DNA of 64,000 nucleotides from Mycolicibacterium septicum DSM 44393 (GTDB lineage Bacteria; Actinomycetota; Actinomycetes; Mycobacteriales; Mycobacteriaceae): contig NZ_HG322951.1 of assembly GCF_000455325.1 (NCBI RefSeq), forward strand, positions 1,395,300 to 1,459,299, in the 5' to 3' direction. Positions 1-8,026 of the stretch are shown here, one piece after another (positions within the stretch are counted from its first letter, which is position 1; every line of letters begins with the position of its first letter). The translations under genes and the position numbers were made by a program. The notes beneath the pieces were generated by a model. The model worked only from the letters and a program-made list of their open reading frames with translations, was not told the DNA's origin and did no database searches.

Positions 1-7
1 CAGTGAT

Positions 8-23
8 TCGAACATATGTTCGA
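8..23. promoter_or_regulatory. perfect LexA (SOS) box
   Basis: TCGAACATATGTTCGA is a perfect 16-base palindrome and fits the mycobacterial LexA consensus TCGAAC-N4-GTTCGA in every fixed position. The gene it controls is probably off the left edge and transcribed leftward, because the first gene to the right (the TetR gene) points toward the box and ends at 113. The rest of bases 1-112 shows no convincing gene. Confidence 0.75.
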
Positions 24-112
24 TTGTAGTCGTGAATTGGCACGTCGGCAACGTTTTTCAGGTTGTCGCCGAAGGTCGCCCGCCAGGCGGGCAAACCGGA
101 GCGTGCCTGCCC

Positions 113-715
113 TCATAACGGCGCGAGCAGAAGCGCGCAGGCCGTCTTGAGGCTGTCCTGCGCCTCGGCGACGGACATGCGCCCGTTCAGGCTGGACTGC
201 AGGATCCCGTGCCAGGTCTGCTGGACGAGACGCACCAACGAGATCTGTTGTGGGCTTGGGTCGTTGACGCCGGAGGCGTCCAACAGCATGGTGCGTACCA
301 GCTGATCGATCCTGCCCACCTCGGCGACCACGGCCCCATCGGCGGCGTTGAGGGAGTTGAGCATGGCGGCGCTCAGGTGAGGTTGGCGCAGCATCGTGCG
401 GGTGGCCCGCTCCAGTACATCGAAGACCCGGTCGGCCGCCGACCCCGATGGGGTGGACCGGCGATGGATACCGTCCTGCATCCCCTCGACCCGGTCGGCC
501 ATCACGGCAAGGAACAGGTGCGTCTTGGACGGGAAGTACCGGTACAGCGTGCCCAGCGCCACCCCTGCCGACTTCGCGACCTCCTGCATCTGGACCTGCT
601 CGGCCGGTCGCAGCGCCCCCAGTACACCGGCTGCGCGCAGGATCGCCTCACGCCGCTCCTGCTGGAGCTCCGAACTGGGCTCCGCTGCGGGCCGTGGTTC
701 CCCGATCCTCGGCAA
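113..715 (-). CDS. TetR family transcriptional regulator
   Basis: A 200-residue TetR-type repressor. The N-terminal helix-turn-helix is clear around residues 25-70, ending in the family signature GTLYRYFPSKTHL; the C-terminal ligand domain is short on recognisable motifs. The start is a TTG, supported by an AGGGAG ribosome site about 8 bases upstream and an in-frame stop just before it. It is divergent from the SnoaL-like and EthD-like genes, with a 108-base spacer holding two copies of an AATTC-N3-CTAG motif, so it probably represses itself and those genes. The wording around the recognition helix resembles KstR-type repressors, but no full KstR site is present. The ligand is unknown. Confidence 0.85.
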   Translation of the reverse strand: MPRIGEPRPAAEPSSELQQERREAILRAAGVLGALRPAEQVQMQEVAKSAGVALGTLYRYFPSKTHLFLAVMADRVEGMQDGIHRRSTPSGSAADRVFDVLERATRTMLRQPHLSAAMLNSLNAADGAVVAEVGRIDQLVRTMLLDASGVNDPSPQQISLVRLVQQTWHGILQSSLNGRMSVAEAQDSLKTACALLLAPL

Positions 716-738
716 TGCTGCTTCTCCCTGTCGATGGC

Positions 739-754
739 GAATTCACACTAGAAC
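739..754. promoter_or_regulatory. candidate operator, copy 1 (AATTC-N3-CTAG)
   Basis: GAATTCACACTAGAAC lies about 24 bases upstream of the TetR start. It shares AATTC-N3-CTAG with the copies at 789-804 and 1296-1311. A role as the TetR binding site is inferred from repetition and position only. Confidence 0.45.
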
Positions 755-788
755 ACAGTCCGCTTGCGCTGTAACCTCAGCCAAAACT

Positions 789-804
789 GAAATTCATTCT
801 AGTT
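789..804. promoter_or_regulatory. candidate operator, copy 2
   Basis: GAAATTCATTCTAGTT ends 19 bases before the SnoaL-like start codon. It matches copy 3 at 13 of 16 positions. Confidence 0.45.
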
Positions 805-823
805 CCATGGAGAGGGGTTCGAC

Positions 824-1297
824 ATGCCGAAATTCACCCGTGATGAGCTGGCCGCCGCGCTCGACCACTACACCAAGACCGTCGAGGTCTGCTCGAAGAC
901 GGGCGACTGGGCTCCGTTCGCGGACCTGTTCACCGAGGACGTCACCTACATCGAGCACGCCTACGGCGTCTTCGAAGGCCGCGAGGCGGTCAGGGAGTGG
1001 ATCACCGCCACCATGGCGCCGTTCCCGCACATGCGCTTCCCACACACCTGGGTGGCCTTCGACGAGGAAAACGGCGCCGTCGTGATGGAGATCCTGAACG
1101 TCCTCGACCACCCGACCGAGCCCGGGAAGGAATTCGGCTTCCCCAACGTCACCCGCCTCGTCTACGCCGGGGACAACCTGTTCTCCAGCGAGGAAGACGT
1201 CTACAACCCCAACCGGGACGCACCACGCACGGTCGGTGCGTGGTTGAAGGCCGGCGGGGTCATGCTCGGCGAGGTGCCCGCCGCGAAGCACGCCTGA
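824..1297 (+). CDS. SnoaL-like / NTF2-fold protein
   Basis: A 157-residue protein of the nuclear-transport-factor-2-like fold (SnoaL-like domain). It has the usual layout: a helical N-terminus, a TEDVTYIEHAYG stretch typical of the first strand, and a REWITATM helix. Family members are small ligand-binding or isomerase/cyclase-type enzymes, often in catabolic clusters; the substrate cannot be read from sequence. The start is supported by a GAGAGGGG ribosome site nine bases upstream. Its stop codon touches the third AATTC-N3-CTAG copy and only 14 bases separate it from the EthD-like gene, so the two are probably one unit under the divergent TetR. Confidence 0.8.
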   Translation: MPKFTRDELAAALDHYTKTVEVCSKTGDWAPFADLFTEDVTYIEHAYGVFEGREAVREWITATMAPFPHMRFPHTWVAFDEENGAVVMEILNVLDHPTEPGKEFGFPNVTRLVYAGDNLFSSEEDVYNPNRDAPRTVGAWLKAGGVMLGEVPAAKHA

Positions 1298-1311
1298 AAT
1301 TCGATCTAGTT
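1296..1311. promoter_or_regulatory. candidate operator, copy 3
   Basis: GAAATTCGATCTAGTT overlaps the stop codon of the SnoaL-like gene and abuts the ATG of the EthD-like gene. No ribosome-binding site is visible in front of that ATG, so this copy occupies the whole intergenic gap. Confidence 0.4.
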
Positions 1312-1989
1312 ATGGCTGAGAAGTTCATCTATGCGCTGTGGGGCCCGGGGCTCGACACCGCCCTGCGAACCGCTGAGTTCCGCGAGGCGATGCGGGCCGC
1401 AGGCGTGAGCAGGCTGCAGGTCAACGTCGACGACGCAGACGTCGCGCCCGCGACGCTGCGCATCACCACGTTCGATTCCCCGGTCCCCGCAGTGGTGACC
1501 GTCTGGACCGAGTCGGAGCCCGCCGACATCTCGGCGCTGTTGTCCGGGCTGGCCGAGCGGTCCGCGGGCTGGGAGGTCGAGGAGCGGACGCCATTGGTTC
1601 CGCCGGATACGGCCGACGGCGTCCGCGCCCCGGCCCTGGCCCAGATCGGGTTCCTGCGAATCCCAGCGGAACTGGACGCCGCGGAATGGTTGCGCATCTG
1701 GCAGGGGCTGCACACCGATGTGGCCATCGAGACGCAGTCGACCTTCGGTTACGTCCAGAACCGGGTCCTGCGAACGGTTCTCGGGAGCGACCGGGTCGAC
1801 GCCGTGGTCGAGGAACTGTTCCCGATGGCGGCCATGACGGATATGCACGCCTTCTACGGCAGCGGTGGCGACGACGCCGAACTCCGGCGGCGGCTCACCC
1901 TGATGATCGAGAGCGTCACCCGTTTCGGGGCGCACGAGAACCTGGACTCGGTGCCGACCAGTCGCTACGTGTACGACCTCACCGCGTAG
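1312..1989 (+). CDS. EthD-domain-like protein
   Basis: A 225-residue protein that looks like a dimeric alpha/beta-barrel (EthD-like) protein: it opens with a KFIYALWGPG strand and carries a second half with FGYVQNRVLR and MHAFYGSGGDDAE segments. Such proteins accompany oxidative catabolism genes, but their reactions are mostly unknown. The reading frame is open upstream to 997; ATG 1312 was chosen because it follows the SnoaL-like stop and begins the recognisable domain. Its 3' end overlaps the convergent permease by 25 bases. The family assignment is moderate, the coding call strong. Confidence 0.7.
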   Translation: MAEKFIYALWGPGLDTALRTAEFREAMRAAGVSRLQVNVDDADVAPATLRITTFDSPVPAVVTVWTESEPADISALLSGLAERSAGWEVEERTPLVPPDTADGVRAPALAQIGFLRIPAELDAAEWLRIWQGLHTDVAIETQSTFGYVQNRVLRTVLGSDRVDAVVEELFPMAAMTDMHAFYGSGGDDAELRRRLTLMIESVTRFGAHENLDSVPTSRYVYDLTA

Positions 1990-3200
1990 ATCGCCACCCC
2001 CACGGCGACGACGACCAGCCCGGCGAGCACCGAAGCCAGGGGCAGCGAGAAGGCCAGCACCAGGCAGCCGATCAGGCCGACGGCCGGAACCACGCGTGGC
2101 CACCGGTTCTCGGTCCGCAGCGTCCACGCCGAGACATTCGCGATGGCGTAGTACAGCAGGACCGCGAACGATGAAAACCCGATCGCCCCACGGAGATCCG
2201 CCACCGCGGTCAGCACTGCCACCGCGATGCCGACCACCACCTCGGCCCGGTGCGGGACGGCGAACCGGGGATGCACGGCGGCCAGCCGGTGGGGCAGATG
2301 GTGGTCGCGGGCCATCGCCAGGGTGGTGCGCGATACGCCGAGGATCAGGGCCAGCAGGGAGCCCAGCGCTGCCACCGCGGCCCCGGCCCGCACCACCGGC
2401 TGCCACTGCGGTGCGCCGGCCGCCGCGACCGCGTCGGCCAGCGGTGCGGGTGCGGACGCCAACCCGGATCCGCCGAGCACCGACAGCACGGCGACCGCCA
2501 CCACGGCATAGATCACCAGCGCGATACCCAGCGCGATCGGGATCGCGCGCGGAATGGTGCGGGCCGGGTCACGGACCTCTTCCCCCAGGGTGGCGATCCG
2601 GGCGTATCCGGCGAACGCGAAGAACAGCAGCCCCGCGGCCTGGAGTACGCCACCGACACCGACGCCGTCGCCGATACCCAGGCGGGCGGGGTCGGCGGCG
2701 CCGGATCCGGCGATGATCACCACCACCGCGGCCAGAACCGCCAGCACGCACGCGACGATGACGCGGGTCAGCAATGCCGACTTCTGGATTCCGGCGTAGT
2801 TCACCGCCGTCAGGGCCACCACCGCGGCGACTGCCACCGCATGCGCCCATTGCGGCCACACGTACATCCCGACCGTCAGCGCCATCGCCGCGCACGACGC
2901 GGTCTTGCCGACGATGAAGCTCCACCCGGCCGTGTAGCCCCAGAACTCGCCGAGCCGTTCGCGCCCGTAGACGTAGGTGCCGCCGGATTGCGGGTAGCGC
3001 GCTGCCAGTCGTGCCGAGGATGTCGCGTTGCAGTAGGCGACGACGGCGGCGACAGCGAGGCCGATGAGCAGCCCGCTTCCGGCCGCGGCCGCCGCGGGGG
3101 CCAGGGCGGCGAAAATGCCCGCCCCCACCATCGATCCGAGGCCGATCACCACGGCGTCAGTTGTCCCGAGCCTGCGCTGCAGCCCGCCGGGCGTGGTCAC
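1965..3200 (-). CDS. APC-family amino acid permease
   Basis: A 411-residue inner-membrane transporter of the amino acid-polyamine-organocation superfamily. About twelve hydrophobic segments are visible. The N-terminal DAVVIGLGSMVGAGIFAAL is the substrate-binding first helix characteristic of the family, followed by the ARYPQSGGTYVYGRERLGEF segment. It probably imports an amino acid or amine by proton symport; the substrate is not identifiable. It is convergent and overlapping with the EthD-like gene and divergent from the PadR regulator (122-base spacer), so PadR control is possible. Confidence 0.9.
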   Translation of the reverse strand: MTTPGGLQRRLGTTDAVVIGLGSMVGAGIFAALAPAAAAAGSGLLIGLAVAAVVAYCNATSSARLAARYPQSGGTYVYGRERLGEFWGYTAGWSFIVGKTASCAAMALTVGMYVWPQWAHAVAVAAVVALTAVNYAGIQKSALLTRVIVACVLAVLAAVVVIIAGSGAADPARLGIGDGVGVGGVLQAAGLLFFAFAGYARIATLGEEVRDPARTIPRAIPIALGIALVIYAVVAVAVLSVLGGSGLASAPAPLADAVAAAGAPQWQPVVRAGAAVAALGSLLALILGVSRTTLAMARDHHLPHRLAAVHPRFAVPHRAEVVVGIAVAVLTAVADLRGAIGFSSFAVLLYYAIANVSAWTLRTENRWPRVVPAVGLIGCLVLAFSLPLASVLAGLVVVAVGVAIYAVRSYT

Positions 3201-3283
3201 CCGGCGATATTAAGGTGCGTTCTTGCTCCGCGCATCGTGGGTTAGGACCGGACCGCACGCTAGTCTCCCGGCCAGCGGTTCAC

Positions 3284-3315
3284 GGGTAACCACGTTGTGA
3301 CCTCGGTTGTTACCC
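3284..3315. promoter_or_regulatory. inverted repeat, candidate PadR operator
   Basis: GGGTAAC (3284-3290) and GTTACCC (3309-3315) are perfect inverted arms separated by 18 bases, just before the PadR GTG at 3323. The right arm covers the expected ribosome-binding region, which would suit autorepression. Binding is inferred. Confidence 0.45.
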
Positions 3316-3322
3316 TCAAGTA

Positions 3323-4021
3323 GTGGGAGATCCCGAATCAGCAGCCGCGCCGGCGCTTGCCGCCAACAGTTGGGCGCTGCTCGGGATGTTGTCCTACCAG
3401 CGCGAGCTCTCCGGTTACGACATCCGCAAATGGCTCCACTACGGCGTGCGCTACTACTACGGCAGCCCGGCTTTCAGTCAGATCTACTCCGATCTGAAGA
3501 AGCTCGAGAAGATGGGCTACCTGACCTCTCGTGAGGACGGCAGCGGCCCGCGAAACCGCCGCCTGTACAAGATCACCGAAGCGGGCCTGGATGCTGTCAC
3601 CCGATGGGCACGGGATACGCCGGCAGATCCTCCGACGCTGAAGCACGCGGCGATCATGCGGGTGACCCTGGGGCACCTCAGTGATCCCGCCTCCCTCAAG
3701 CAGATGCTCGAGGAGCACATCGCCTACGTCGATGAGATGCACCGGGACGCCGCGAAGGGCGCTCGGTGGGCCGCGGCCGATCCGAAGTGGACCTACGCCC
3801 GGATCGCGCTGGATTGGGCGGAACGCTATTACGCGTCCGAGCGGGAGCTCACCTTGAGGATGATCAAGGATCTCGACGACGCCGACGCGAATTTCCCGAA
3901 GGCGGGTGAGGGAATTCCGTTGCCCGGCCCCGAATATTGGGAAGAGTTCGAGAAGCGGGTGGCCGCCGAGAGCCGCAAATCAGCCGAGGAGCGGCGCAGG
4001 CCTAGGCCAGCTGCAGAGTAG
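3323..4021 (+). CDS. PadR family transcriptional regulator
   Basis: A 232-residue PadR-type regulator. The N-terminal winged helix is clear (residues 14-95: LLGMLSYQRELSGYDIRKWL, then FSQIYSDLKKLEKMGYLTS and RRLYKITEAG). It is followed by a helical dimerisation domain of the Vir_act_alpha_C type (about residues 105-195). It begins with GTG; no better start is in frame. It would act as a phenolic- or drug-responsive repressor like other family members, but the effector is unknown. It sits between a divergent permease and a convergent IclR gene, overlapping the latter by 20 bases at the 3' ends. Confidence 0.88.
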   Translation: MGDPESAAAPALAANSWALLGMLSYQRELSGYDIRKWLHYGVRYYYGSPAFSQIYSDLKKLEKMGYLTSREDGSGPRNRRLYKITEAGLDAVTRWARDTPADPPTLKHAAIMRVTLGHLSDPASLKQMLEEHIAYVDEMHRDAAKGARWAAADPKWTYARIALDWAERYYASERELTLRMIKDLDDADANFPKAGEGIPLPGPEYWEEFEKRVAAESRKSAEERRRPRPAAE

Positions 4022-4817
4022 CCCCGCCGCGCAGCGGACGCAGCGGCTGCAAGGTCGGTGCCGCCCGGTCGGGACCATCTTCGGCACTGCGCCAGATGCC
4101 CATCGCCGTCATCCGCACCGGAGCGGTCAGCCGCTGGTCGAATGTCATCCGGCTCATCGGACCGCACACCGACACCGCCGCAACGGCCGCGCCGACCGGA
4201 CCGATCGGTGCCGCCACGCAACCGAATCCCGGCAGCGATTCCTCCCGCTCGAACGCCACCCCGCGGGCGCGGGTCTTCGCCAGATCTGCCGCCAGTTGCT
4301 GTTCCGTCGCGATCGAGAACCGCGTCTTGCGTGAGTTCAAGCTGACCTCGGCCGGAGGGTTGTCGGCCAGGATCGCCTTGCCGACCGCCGTGCAGTGCGC
4401 CGGTTGGCGTCCGCCGACGCGGGTGGGGATCGCGGCCACCATCTGACCGCCGATCTTCTCCAGGTACACCACGTCAGCACCGCTGAGGACGGCCAGGTGG
4501 ACCACCAGTCCGGTGGCCCGGTGCAGATCACGCATCAGAGGAATGGCTGCCCGGTGAATGCGGTCCTGGTGCAGCGCGAGTGATCCCAGCTCGATCAGGC
4601 GCATGCCCAGCTCGTAGTCGCGGCCGTCGCGGCGAAGCCACCGCAGCTGCACGAGACGTTCGAGCATGCGGTGCGCCGACGACCGCGGCAGACCGGTTCG
4701 GCGCACGATCTGGGCCAGCGTCAGACGTCCGGGTCCGTCGAAGGCGTCGAGGACCAGCGAAATCCGGTCGATGACGGCGCTGGGCGTCTCGCCCGCCTTT
4801 TCGGCAGCGGTTGTCAT
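4002..4817 (-). CDS. IclR family transcriptional regulator
   Basis: A 271-residue IclR-type regulator: N-terminal winged HTH (about residues 18-80, LTLAQIVRRTGLPRSSAHRM), then an effector-binding domain (about 95-250) with the typical HCTAVGKAIL segment. Members usually control catabolism of aromatic or short-chain acids. It lies downstream of the HsaA-like monooxygenase on the same strand, 120 bases away, with its own likely promoter that contains 15-base-phased repeats. The likely target is its own gene and/or the monooxygenase; this is inference. Confidence 0.9.
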   Translation of the reverse strand: MTTAAEKAGETPSAVIDRISLVLDAFDGPGRLTLAQIVRRTGLPRSSAHRMLERLVQLRWLRRDGRDYELGMRLIELGSLALHQDRIHRAAIPLMRDLHRATGLVVHLAVLSGADVVYLEKIGGQMVAAIPTRVGGRQPAHCTAVGKAILADNPPAEVSLNSRKTRFSIATEQQLAADLAKTRARGVAFEREESLPGFGCVAAPIGPVGAAVAAVSVCGPMSRMTFDQRLTAPVRMTAMGIWRSAEDGPDRAAPTLQPLRPLRGGATLQLA

Positions 4818-4841
4818 CAGGGACCTCCCACCTTCGGCTGC

Positions 4842-4892
4842 ATGACTGACAGGAATATGACTATTAGGAATATGACTGTTTGTAACATGCCA
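4842..4892 (-). promoter_or_regulatory. 15-base-phased direct repeats upstream of the IclR gene
   Basis: On the minus strand AGTCAT recurs at exact 15-base steps (plus-strand ATGACT at 4842, 4857 and 4872), with a degenerate fourth step at 4887. Two of the units are the identical 12-mer AGTCATATTCCT. The block lies 25-75 bases upstream of the IclR start in an AT-rich patch, which suits a multi-site regulator-binding region. Confidence 0.5.
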
Positions 4893-4937
4893 ATGTGGCT
4901 GCTGTCACATAATTGACGAGATTGGTAAGCGTCTCGC

Positions 4938-6122
4938 TCAGATCATCGCGCGCAGCGGGCCCTGTGGATCCACGCCCAGTGAGCTCAGGGCCGATGCGTG
5001 ATAGACGGTGCCCGGAACGTGAATGGCATGTGCCTGCCCGACGTGGACATCGCGCCAGTACCGCTGCAGTGGCTTGTCCATCCGGGCGGCGTTCCCGCCG
5101 CAGCGGGCGAAGATCTCGTCGACCGCGGATACGGCCCGCCACACCGCACGTACCTGGGTCCGCCGGCCCGCGGCCCGGTCCTCGAAGGACACTTCGCTGC
5201 CGGAATCGACGATGTCGTAGATGCGGTCGACGTTGGCCAGCAATTCCTGGCGGGCGGCGTTGATGTCCGCGGCGGCCTCGCCGATCGCGTACATGACGTA
5301 CGGGTCGTCCTTGATCGCCACTCCGCTGGAATTCACCCGTTCGCGTTGGTAATCCAGTGCGGCCGCGAGCGCACCCTCGGCGATCCCGATCGTCGCCGCA
5401 CTGATGCCCAGCGGGAACATCGTCGACCACGGCATCAGATAGAGCGTCTCGGTCATCCCCGCCTCGCGCTGAGCGGTGCCGTCCATCACCTTCGTCGCGT
5501 CCATTGTCCGGTACGACGGCACGAAGGCGTCGTTGACGATGACATCCTTGGATCCGGTTCCGCGCAGACCCACCACGTTCCACGAGTCCTCGACGATCTC
5601 GTAGTCCCGGCGCGGCAGGATCATGTGCAGCATCTGCGGCGGCATCAACGGTTTGCCGTCGGGACCGCCCAACATCGCGCCCAGGAAGATCCAGTCGCAG
5701 TGGTCGGTGCCCGAGCTGAATTGCCAGCGTCCGTTGAACATGTAGCCGCCGTCGACCGGCGTGGCCACACCCTGGGGTGCGTAGGGGGAGGCGACCCAGG
5801 TGTCGACGTCATCGGCCCAGATCTCGGCGGCGGCCCTTGGGTCGGCGTAGGCCAATTGATAGGGGTGGACGCCCACCACACCGTTGATCCAGCCGGCGGC
5901 CGGGTCGAGCGCGGCGGTAGCCATCACGGTCTCGGCGAACTCGCGCGGATGGACCTCCAAGCCGCTGTAAGCCTTCGGCTGCAGCAGCCGGATGTTGCCG
6001 GCCGACTTCATCAGCTTGACCGTCTCGTCGGTGAGCTTGCCGATCTTCTCGGCCTCGGGGCCCTGGCTCCGTAACTGCTCGGCGTTCTCGCGCACCCGGT
6101 CGATCACCCGGTCGGTCATCAT
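4938..6122 (-). CDS. HsaA-like flavin-dependent monooxygenase, acyl-CoA dehydrogenase fold
   Basis: A 394-residue protein with the acyl-CoA dehydrogenase fold and strong resemblance to group D flavin monooxygenases such as HsaA. Telling segments are AAGWINGVVGVHPYQLA, a SPYAPQGVATPVDGGYMFNG strand, WQFSSGTDHCDW, VGLRGTGSKDV and a C-terminal QRYWRDVHVGQAHA motif. Known relatives hydroxylate phenolic or steroid-ring substrates using FMNH2 or FADH2 from a separate reductase. No reductase gene is nearby, so the partner must be elsewhere. Two adjacent ATGs are possible; the second (6119) is better spaced from AGGA. It is divergent from the mce operon across 264 bases and is followed by the IclR gene. 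Confidence 0.82.
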   Translation of the reverse strand: MMTDRVIDRVRENAEQLRSQGPEAEKIGKLTDETVKLMKSAGNIRLLQPKAYSGLEVHPREFAETVMATAALDPAAGWINGVVGVHPYQLAYADPRAAAEIWADDVDTWVASPYAPQGVATPVDGGYMFNGRWQFSSGTDHCDWIFLGAMLGGPDGKPLMPPQMLHMILPRRDYEIVEDSWNVVGLRGTGSKDVIVNDAFVPSYRTMDATKVMDGTAQREAGMTETLYLMPWSTMFPLGISAATIGIAEGALAAALDYQRERVNSSGVAIKDDPYVMYAIGEAAADINAARQELLANVDRIYDIVDSGSEVSFEDRAAGRRTQVRAVWRAVSAVDEIFARCGGNAARMDKPLQRYWRDVHVGQAHAIHVPGTVYHASALSSLGVDPQGPLRAMI

Positions 6123-6192
6123 CTGGTCCTATTCGTCGAGGGCTCTCACAAATGGTGTACCTCCTCGCGCCCGTGATGTGGGCTGAGTCTCA

Positions 6193-6214
6193 GTGAGTGA
6201 AATTTGTTGCTCAC
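6193..6214. promoter_or_regulatory. inverted repeat in the monooxygenase/mce divergent region
   Basis: GTGAG (6193-6197) and CTCAC (6210-6214) are inverted arms separated by 12 bases, immediately preceded by the short palindrome TGAGTCTCA. They lie 71 bases upstream of the HsaA-like start and about 170 upstream of yrbEA. A candidate operator only; arms this short could arise by chance. Confidence 0.3.
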
Positions 6215-6386
6215 ATCGCGTCGCCGGTGTGCCTTCGGAGCCGGCGACGCCCGCGTCGTGCCGGTCTCCCGGTAGGCGGGACGCGGGATGGCAGGCCCCG
6301 AAATTAACTGCGATTGTTCCCGGTCGAGACGAGTGGTCCAGGTCATACGACTCTCGCGGTGAACCACACTCAGAACGGAGAATCCG

Positions 6387-7157
6387 ATGCTGCAGCGACA
6401 ACTCGCCGGCCCACTCGAGGGCGTGGGTGGGTTGTTCGCCATGTCGGTGGATGCCGCCAGATTCGTGGTGCGCAGGCCATTCCAATGGCGTGAGTTCCTT
6501 GACCAATCCTGGTTCGTGGCAAGGGTTTCCATGGCGCCGACCCTTCTGGTGGCGATCCCGTTCACCGTCCTGGTGTCGTTCACCTTGAACATCCTCCTTC
6601 GCGAACTCGGCGCGGCAGATCTCTCCGGGGCGGGCGCGGCATTCGGCGCCGTGACCCAGGTCGGGCCCATGGTGACGGTGCTGATCGTCGCCGGCGCCGG
6701 GGCCACCGCTATGTGTGCCGACCTGGGGTCGCGCACCGTCCGCGAAGAGATCGATGCCATGGAGGTCCTCGGCATCAACCCGATCCAGCGTCTGGTCACC
6801 CCGCGGATGCTGGCCTCGGGTCTGGTGGCGCTGCTGCTCAACAGCGTCGTCGTGATCATCGGAATCCTTGGCGGATACCTGTTCTCGGTGTTCGTGCAAG
6901 ACGTCAATCCCGGCGCGTTCGCAGCGGGCATCACCCTGCTCACCGGCATCCCGGAGGTCGTCATCTCCTGTGTCAAGGCGGCGTTGTTCGGCCTGATCGC
7001 CGGGCTGGTCGCCTGCTACCGCGGGCTGACCGTCTCGGGTGGAGGTGCCAAAGCGGTGGGCAACGCCGTCAACGAAACAGTCGTGTATGCCTTCATGGCG
7101 TTGTTCGTGGTCAACGTGGTGGTCACCGCCATCGGCATCCAGATGACCACGCGATGA
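6387..7157 (+). CDS. YrbE-type MlaE-family permease subunit A of the mce importer
   Basis: A 256-residue integral membrane permease of the MlaE/YrbE family, subunit of the Mce lipid-import ABC-type complex in the plasma membrane. Around five hydrophobic segments are visible. The conserved cytoplasmic loop EEIDAMEVLGINPIQRLVTPR (positions about 125-145) is the family signature thought to contact the ATPase. It is the first gene of the operon and ends in an ATGA overlap with the next. The ATPase (MceG type) is not encoded here, as is normal for mycobacterial mce loci. The start follows CGGAG in the leader. Confidence 0.95.
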   Translation: MLQRQLAGPLEGVGGLFAMSVDAARFVVRRPFQWREFLDQSWFVARVSMAPTLLVAIPFTVLVSFTLNILLRELGAADLSGAGAAFGAVTQVGPMVTVLIVAGAGATAMCADLGSRTVREEIDAMEVLGINPIQRLVTPRMLASGLVALLLNSVVVIIGILGGYLFSVFVQDVNPGAFAAGITLLTGIPEVVISCVKAALFGLIAGLVACYRGLTVSGGGAKAVGNAVNETVVYAFMALFVVNVVVTAIGIQMTTR

Positions 7158-8014
7158 CAGCGACGACGGCGGTACTCCAGTCGGCCTACCCGCGCCTGTC
7201 CCGGGCCGTGCGACGGCCAGGGGCCGTGCTGAGCAGCATCGGTGACCATGTCCTGTTCTACGGCCGCGCCCTGGCGGGCATGCCCTTTGCGGCTGCGCAC
7301 TACCGCAAGGAAGTCGTCCGGCTGATAGCCGAAATCAGCATGGGTGCAGGGACATTGGCGATGATCGGCGGAACCGTCGTCATCGTCGGGTTCCTGACCC
7401 TGGCCACCGGCGGGGTGCTGGCCATCCAGGGCTACAGCTCGCTGGGCAACATCGGCATCGAAGCGCTCACCGGATTCCTGGCTGCCTTCATCAATGTCCG
7501 GATCTCGGCGCCCATCGTCGCCGGCATCGGCCTGGCCGCCACCTTCGGTGCCGGTGTGACCGCACAGCTCGGTGCGATGCGGATCAACGAAGAGGTCGAC
7601 GCGCTGGAAGCGATGGCGATCCGGCCCGTCGAGTACCTGGTGTCCACCCGCATCGTGGCCGGGATGATCGCCATCACGCCCCTGTACTCGATCGCGGTGA
7701 TCCTGTCGTTTTTGGCCAGCCAGTTCACCACCGTCGTGCTGCTCGGGCAGTCGGGCGGCCTGTACGGCCACTACTTCAGCACGTTCCTCAACCCGATCGA
7801 CCTGCTCTGGTCGTTCCTGCAGGCGCTGCTGATGGCGCTGGCGATCCTGCTGGTGCACACCTACTACGGCTTCTTCGCCACCGGCGGCCCGGCGGGTGTG
7901 GGCGTGGCGGTCGGAAACGCGGTCCGGACGTCGCTGATCGTCGTCGTCTCGATCACGCTGCTGATCTCGCTGGCCGTCTACGGCTCCAACGGCAACTTCA
8001 ACCTCTCCGGCTAG
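7154..8014 (+). CDS. YrbE-type MlaE-family permease subunit B of the mce importer
   Basis: A 286-residue partner permease to the preceding gene. It carries the same EEVDALEAMAIRPVEYLVSTR signature loop and about six hydrophobic segments. The open frame extends upstream to 6713 but ATG 7154, overlapping the previous stop as ATGA, gives the family length and the usual translational coupling. Together with subunit A it would form the membrane channel of the lipid importer. MceA starts 12 bases after its stop. Confidence 0.95.
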   Translation: MTATTAVLQSAYPRLSRAVRRPGAVLSSIGDHVLFYGRALAGMPFAAAHYRKEVVRLIAEISMGAGTLAMIGGTVVIVGFLTLATGGVLAIQGYSSLGNIGIEALTGFLAAFINVRISAPIVAGIGLAATFGAGVTAQLGAMRINEEVDALEAMAIRPVEYLVSTRIVAGMIAITPLYSIAVILSFLASQFTTVVLLGQSGGLYGHYFSTFLNPIDLLWSFLQALLMALAILLVHTYYGFFATGGPAGVGVAVGNAVRTSLIVVVSITLLISLAVYGSNGNFNLSG

Positions 8015-8026
8015 AGAAGGCATCTG

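Noticed and set aside
749..762. possible KstR operator near the first TetR gene
   Set aside because: Only one half-site (TAGAAC) is present; the second half of the known palindrome is absent, so cholesterol regulation is not supported.
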